Shown: positions 59,904-64,000 of the stretch, piece after piece
Layout of the letters: each line of letters opens with the position of its first letter
Position numbering within the stretch: position 1 is the stretch's first letter
NCBI GenBank assembly: GCA_949987565.1
Contig: OX465102.1
Span: 31,682,565 to 31,746,564, forward strand
Reading direction: 5' to 3'
DNA length: 64,000 nt
Source: Luidia sarsii
Lineage: Eukaryota; Echinodermata; Asteroidea; Paxillosida; Luidiidae
Notes under the pieces: model-generated
Told to the model about the DNA's origin: nothing
Databases searched by the model: none
Seen by the model: the letters and a program-made list of their open reading frames with translations, nothing else
Program-made: the position numbers and the translations under genes

Positions 59904-62900
59904 TAACACTTGAGCTCTTCACCATGTCAACTCACTTGAATTAAATAAGTTTGAGCATTTTGTTTTTAGAATGCCTGGAATTATTTATTTTGTTTGTTTC
60001 ATTAGTTATTTATTCTTGATTTCCATCATTAATAGAGTTCTATGTTTGCTTGGCCAATTACCATCCAACAAACAGTTGACATTTCTCCATGCCTTTGATC
60101 TGCAAGTGTTAGTGAAGGCTGATCTATCCCCTATCATCTTTAGCTCCTTCCTCCATGGACTTTTACCCTGGGGGCCACGGCAATCTTTCCCATCATACCT
60201 GCCACCATCTTGATTACCAATTTTTGTGTATCTAGCCTCACTCTGTCATTTGATTAGTCTGGTTAATTCTCTTATCCTGTGGAGTTGTCAGCTGCTGATG
60301 TTGAATGAGATGCCTTTGTTTTTCTGTCGTACTAAGAACAGTTTCACATGGTGGCAGCCAGCAGGCCATGGACTGTCATAAAGACAAGGTTTGTTGGACG
60401 TCAAGGTTTTTAGGAATCTCTTCATTTTGTGCAGCTATACCGGGGTAGGCAGCCTGTGCAGCAATTCCTTCAACCTATTGGCTTTTGTTGTTAGAGGGAG
60501 AAACTCTTTTCTAGTCAGATCACCTTGGACCTTTGTTGGAATGGAGGAGAGTAATTCCAGCCCTGATAAATAAACCTCCAACTGAGCCCATTGACAAACC
60601 TGTCTGGCTGGCATTCAGCTAATTGTCAATTTGTTTTGTGGTAGCTGTTGGAATGAGGTTCTGCAAGTTTTCAATCCTCAGGATTACTTCTCAAGTACCA
60701 AAGGTTGACGTGTGCCAATCAACCTTGCCGTATCTCCCCACATTTGTAATTACACATGTGGACTATTTTCTGAAACACTTGTGATACTGATGCATTGAAA
60801 GTCCCGACTTTAAGTAAATTTATGGGTGTGTAATGCAGATATAATACAACCCATATTATGAAATAAATGTAACTGAGCTGACATTTCACTAAGATTTTTC
60901 CAGAATCCTACATTGTGCAAAACCTTAGGCCCTAATAGTAGTAATACATGTTCCTTGATTTGTAACTTTTGAATGAATCCAGATACTACATGTTATGTTG
61001 ACTGCAGCCTGCAGCAATATGACCTTCCAAATCCTGCTTTACCAAAGAATGGATTCAGGGGATTATGGTGGTTAGGTTTGGCAACAAATGTGTGGTAATA
61101 TTGGCAGGTTGTCATGGCCAAATTGACACTTACGCTATGGTGTGAAATCCAGATTTGGTTGATTACAGCATACCGGTATCTAGGCCAATATAAGCAAGCC
61201 TGTCATTCAACTGAGTATAAAGCCTACTATGGACTGTTCAGTCTGGGTGTCAATCCAACCAGCAGAGCAAACATTATCCAGCCTAGGTATGTCCAGCCCT
61301 GACCTGTGCCTATTCCCAGGGACCTGATGTCTGAATCCTACAATCCCAGCTTAGGGTTTATCCACAGTATCCACATCCATGAATAGGGCACCAGACTGTC
61401 AATTAGTCCTTAATGTAATTTAATCACACTGATTCACAGCATGCTTGATGTAAATACCAAGATCTGATAGTTTATGGCACCAGTCTAGAATCTCAGTATG
61501 TTAAAAGCTTCTCTGCATAATCTATAAAGTCTTTCATAAGGTGTTTAAGTTTATGCAGGTCCCTTGGTGGGAGTATGTTACTTGCTTATTGCTGTGCTTT
61601 CACCGTCTTTTTGTCATCCTTAACCTTTTGTTATTCTCAGGGAGCCTACAGTGTAGTCCCCAGCTGTGCAATGTTCCCAGTCATGTAGACACAGAGAAAA
61701 GCTCCCTTGCCTTTCAGAGAAATGCTGACATACTGCAAAATCATTGCTATCTCTAGAATTCTTTTCCAGCAATATTCCCAACTATTTTGAGATTTTAGGT
61801 AATTATTTTAATTACCTGAGGGCAAGGATTGAAAGGGTTGCAAGTCAAATCCCAAGAAAATGTGTATGGATGGATATACATGTAGAAGCGATAGACTGCT
61901 AGTGAGTGTAACAAATAAAACAAATTGGGTTTTTAGAATTGATTTTGAATCAAGAAATTTAGCCATGTTTAAATTTGGGAATGGCTCTCTCAAAGATACC
62001 GTACATCAAAGGAACTTTTCCTTCAACTTGATGTTATGTAGTCAACTTAATGTGCAGACATTTAATTGTTTCTTTGGCTAAATTCATAGCATTACACAAT
62101 GCCCATTGATGTTAAAGTTTTGTTTGATAGGATTACTCTTTTCTTCATGTTGAGTTAGTTGTCATCTGTAGGCCTGATGCTTTGATCCTTGCAGGATATT
62201 TCTCAAAGCAAGATTTGTATCTCATGTGGTCATCTAAGTAAGTAAGCAGTTCACACCATTTTTATTTTAATCTGGGTTTATTGGGAGAAAAAACCTGATA
62301 CGTTATTGCCACCAAGGTGGGTTACATTCAGCATTCACCATCAGTGGGTACCTAGACAAGAATGTGTATACATCACCTGGTGGTATGTCTTGCCTAGCCT
62401 GGCCATCCTGATGTTTGCACTTCTACCTGACATACCTTCTGATTACCTGAGGCCCCAGGTGTGGGAGGGAATGGTTTGGACCCCAGGCTATTTCTTGGCA
62501 GGTTCTATCAGCCTGGCATGCAACCCAGTAGTTCATGGGGTTACATACATCAGGTAGACCAGTAGACTCTCTATAGTTATTCACTTTGGAAAAAAGCACC
62601 TCCCACCCAGCCTGGCTACTAGAGGCTGGCATTTTGTTGTTTCTCTTCTGTGGTGGTCTGACTGTAAAGAAGAAGCATGGATACCCAGAAACTCACAGGC
62701 TGTTTTCATAGTAATTACGCCCCAAACTTCAATCTCAGGCCTCAGGTATTATTTGTAATTCGGTCTTAAAAGTCTTAAAAGCCTTACATCTTAGAGGTGA
62801 ATTCGCATCTGTTGTCCTTGGAATTTATAAAAGAAAAAGAAATTGGATAAATTTTTCATGTGTTCAATATCATACATGTGTTAAGGGCGTGGGACATGTT

Positions 62901-64000
62901 TTTGCAGAAAACCAACCACTTGACCACTTGAGGTTTAAATTGTCCATCTTTTCAAATGGTCTGTATCGGTCTTCAGATGATACAGTACTTGAAAATCTTA
63001 AAAAGTAAATGATAAAGGTTAATTTATATAAGATTGCCAAGACCTCGTAAAGATCGGCATTACTTTTAGTTTTGAATGTACATGTAGTACCGTTATCGCT
63101 TCAATTTGTTTCTGTTTGTATTTCTATTACTCTTACTTTCTTTTGCCACTCACTTTTTGCTTTATTCCCATCCAATTTGACATTCCCATAAACAGTGTTC
63201 TTCTTCTCCCTCTCTCTTTCATTTCAAATTAGATTTTTTGTTGTCGTTATATTAAATTTTCATCCAGTTATCAGTGGCAGTATTTTGATATTTGAGGCAT
63301 TGGCAATGAGAGAGGTACTGTACATGTACATGTACATGTATGCAGAGAACAGAGTGAAGGTTTCTCTCACTTCTCACAATACTGGCCTCCCTTTTTCATG
63401 CATTTTCTACATCCAAATTTCACATCGTTTCTGTCAGATTTCACCATGGGCAGAGTCGCAGACATTGTTTGTGTTTCTCATGATTCATGTCCTTGCTTTT
63501 CCATTAAGATTGCATCCATTGAGCCCATTCCCATGTAACCTTATTCTAGTACTCATACTAGTCTTAACTTGCTGGCCGTAGTCTAAACCCATCTGGCCAG
63601 TGTTCATGGAAACATAAATCTGTGAATATTTGTCAGACTGCAGTCGCTATTGAAAAGCCTAGCCTTGAATCCAGTGAGCTTGCCATACTGCAGTCATTAC
63701 GGGTCTATTTATAAGATACTAGAAATGACAGTACTGTGTATTTTTAGCTCGTCATCGTTTTGCATAATTATGATAATTCCACCTGGCCTATGCACCATTT
63801 ATACATCTATAGGTGATTACAGAGGTGTATATATATACTGTTGATGTCTACATACATGTAAGTCTTCTTTTAGGCAGGTGTATGGGCAAGAATATAAAAT
63901 TGATGAGGATGCATTGATTGATTCTTACAGGCTGTAGGATTTGCTCACCATTATAGGAGAGCTCCTCCAGTTAAACATCCCAGGCTAACCCTCCCCCAAA
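59904..64000. other. Single-copy stretch with one MITE copy, no supported gene
   Basis: A palindromic MITE copy lies at about 62165-62265 (AGGCCTGATGCTTTGATCC, then GGATATTTCTCAAAGC and the tail AGTAAGCAGTTCACACC). One TACCGGTA lies at 61171-61178 and a TACATG run near 63319-63340. Open frames up to 128 codons have no recognisable domain. Confidence 0.5.

Overview
This window looks like nuclear DNA of a marine invertebrate. It is AT-leaning, has no operon-like structure and no long credible open reading frame, and is mostly intergenic or intronic. It is saturated with self-complementary TACATGTA/TGTACA microsatellite islands, with the palindromic octamers TAGGCCTA and TACCGGTA, and with short foldback elements. 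That texture resembles echinoderm and other invertebrate deuterostome genomes, but this is an impression from composition; no conserved gene here proves the clade. No rRNA gene, CRISPR array or complete autonomous transposon was found. The only tRNA-like sequences are inside SINEs.

The left half (about 3.8-34.2 kb) is a cluster of independent tandem arrays: a 36-41 bp minisatellite with 159 bp higher-order units (3.8-5.5 kb); TACATG repeats with embedded TTAGGG telomeric blocks (7.1-7.5 kb); a purine-rich GGAGAG array (10.5-11.7 kb); an AACCACCC array lacking G (16.46-16.92 kb); a 42 bp palindromic repeat (21.7-21.9 kb); a CATGTACAACTA repeat (22.9-23.4 kb); a 5.5 kb AGTCC satellite (24.1-29.6 kb); an 80 bp higher-order GACAGGCA array (31.5-32.1 kb); and 86 units of a 17 bp repeat (32.76-34.23 kb). 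The right half (34.3-64 kb) is mostly single-copy-looking sequence with two small tandem arrays (45.6 and 59.7 kb).

Non-autonomous transposable elements are spread throughout. They include a palindromic family with core GACGTTTCGATCCTAGCAGG (at least a dozen copies); two related foldbacks at 3.85 and 30.08 kb; a 402 bp element flanked by TATT; a 183 bp element with perfect 9 bp target-site duplications; a 558 bp element with a CpG-rich interior; and three copies of a composite tRNA-related SINE.

Protein-coding content is sparse and uncertain. The best candidates are phase-compatible small exons on the minus strand between 18.45 and 11.88 kb, a short Myb/SANT-like exon at 21.4 kb (+), an acidic exon at 53.2 kb (-) and an exon at 57.0 kb (+). 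All rest on splice signals and open frames only and need transcript evidence. The long frames over the satellites are by-products of repeats that lack stop codons.
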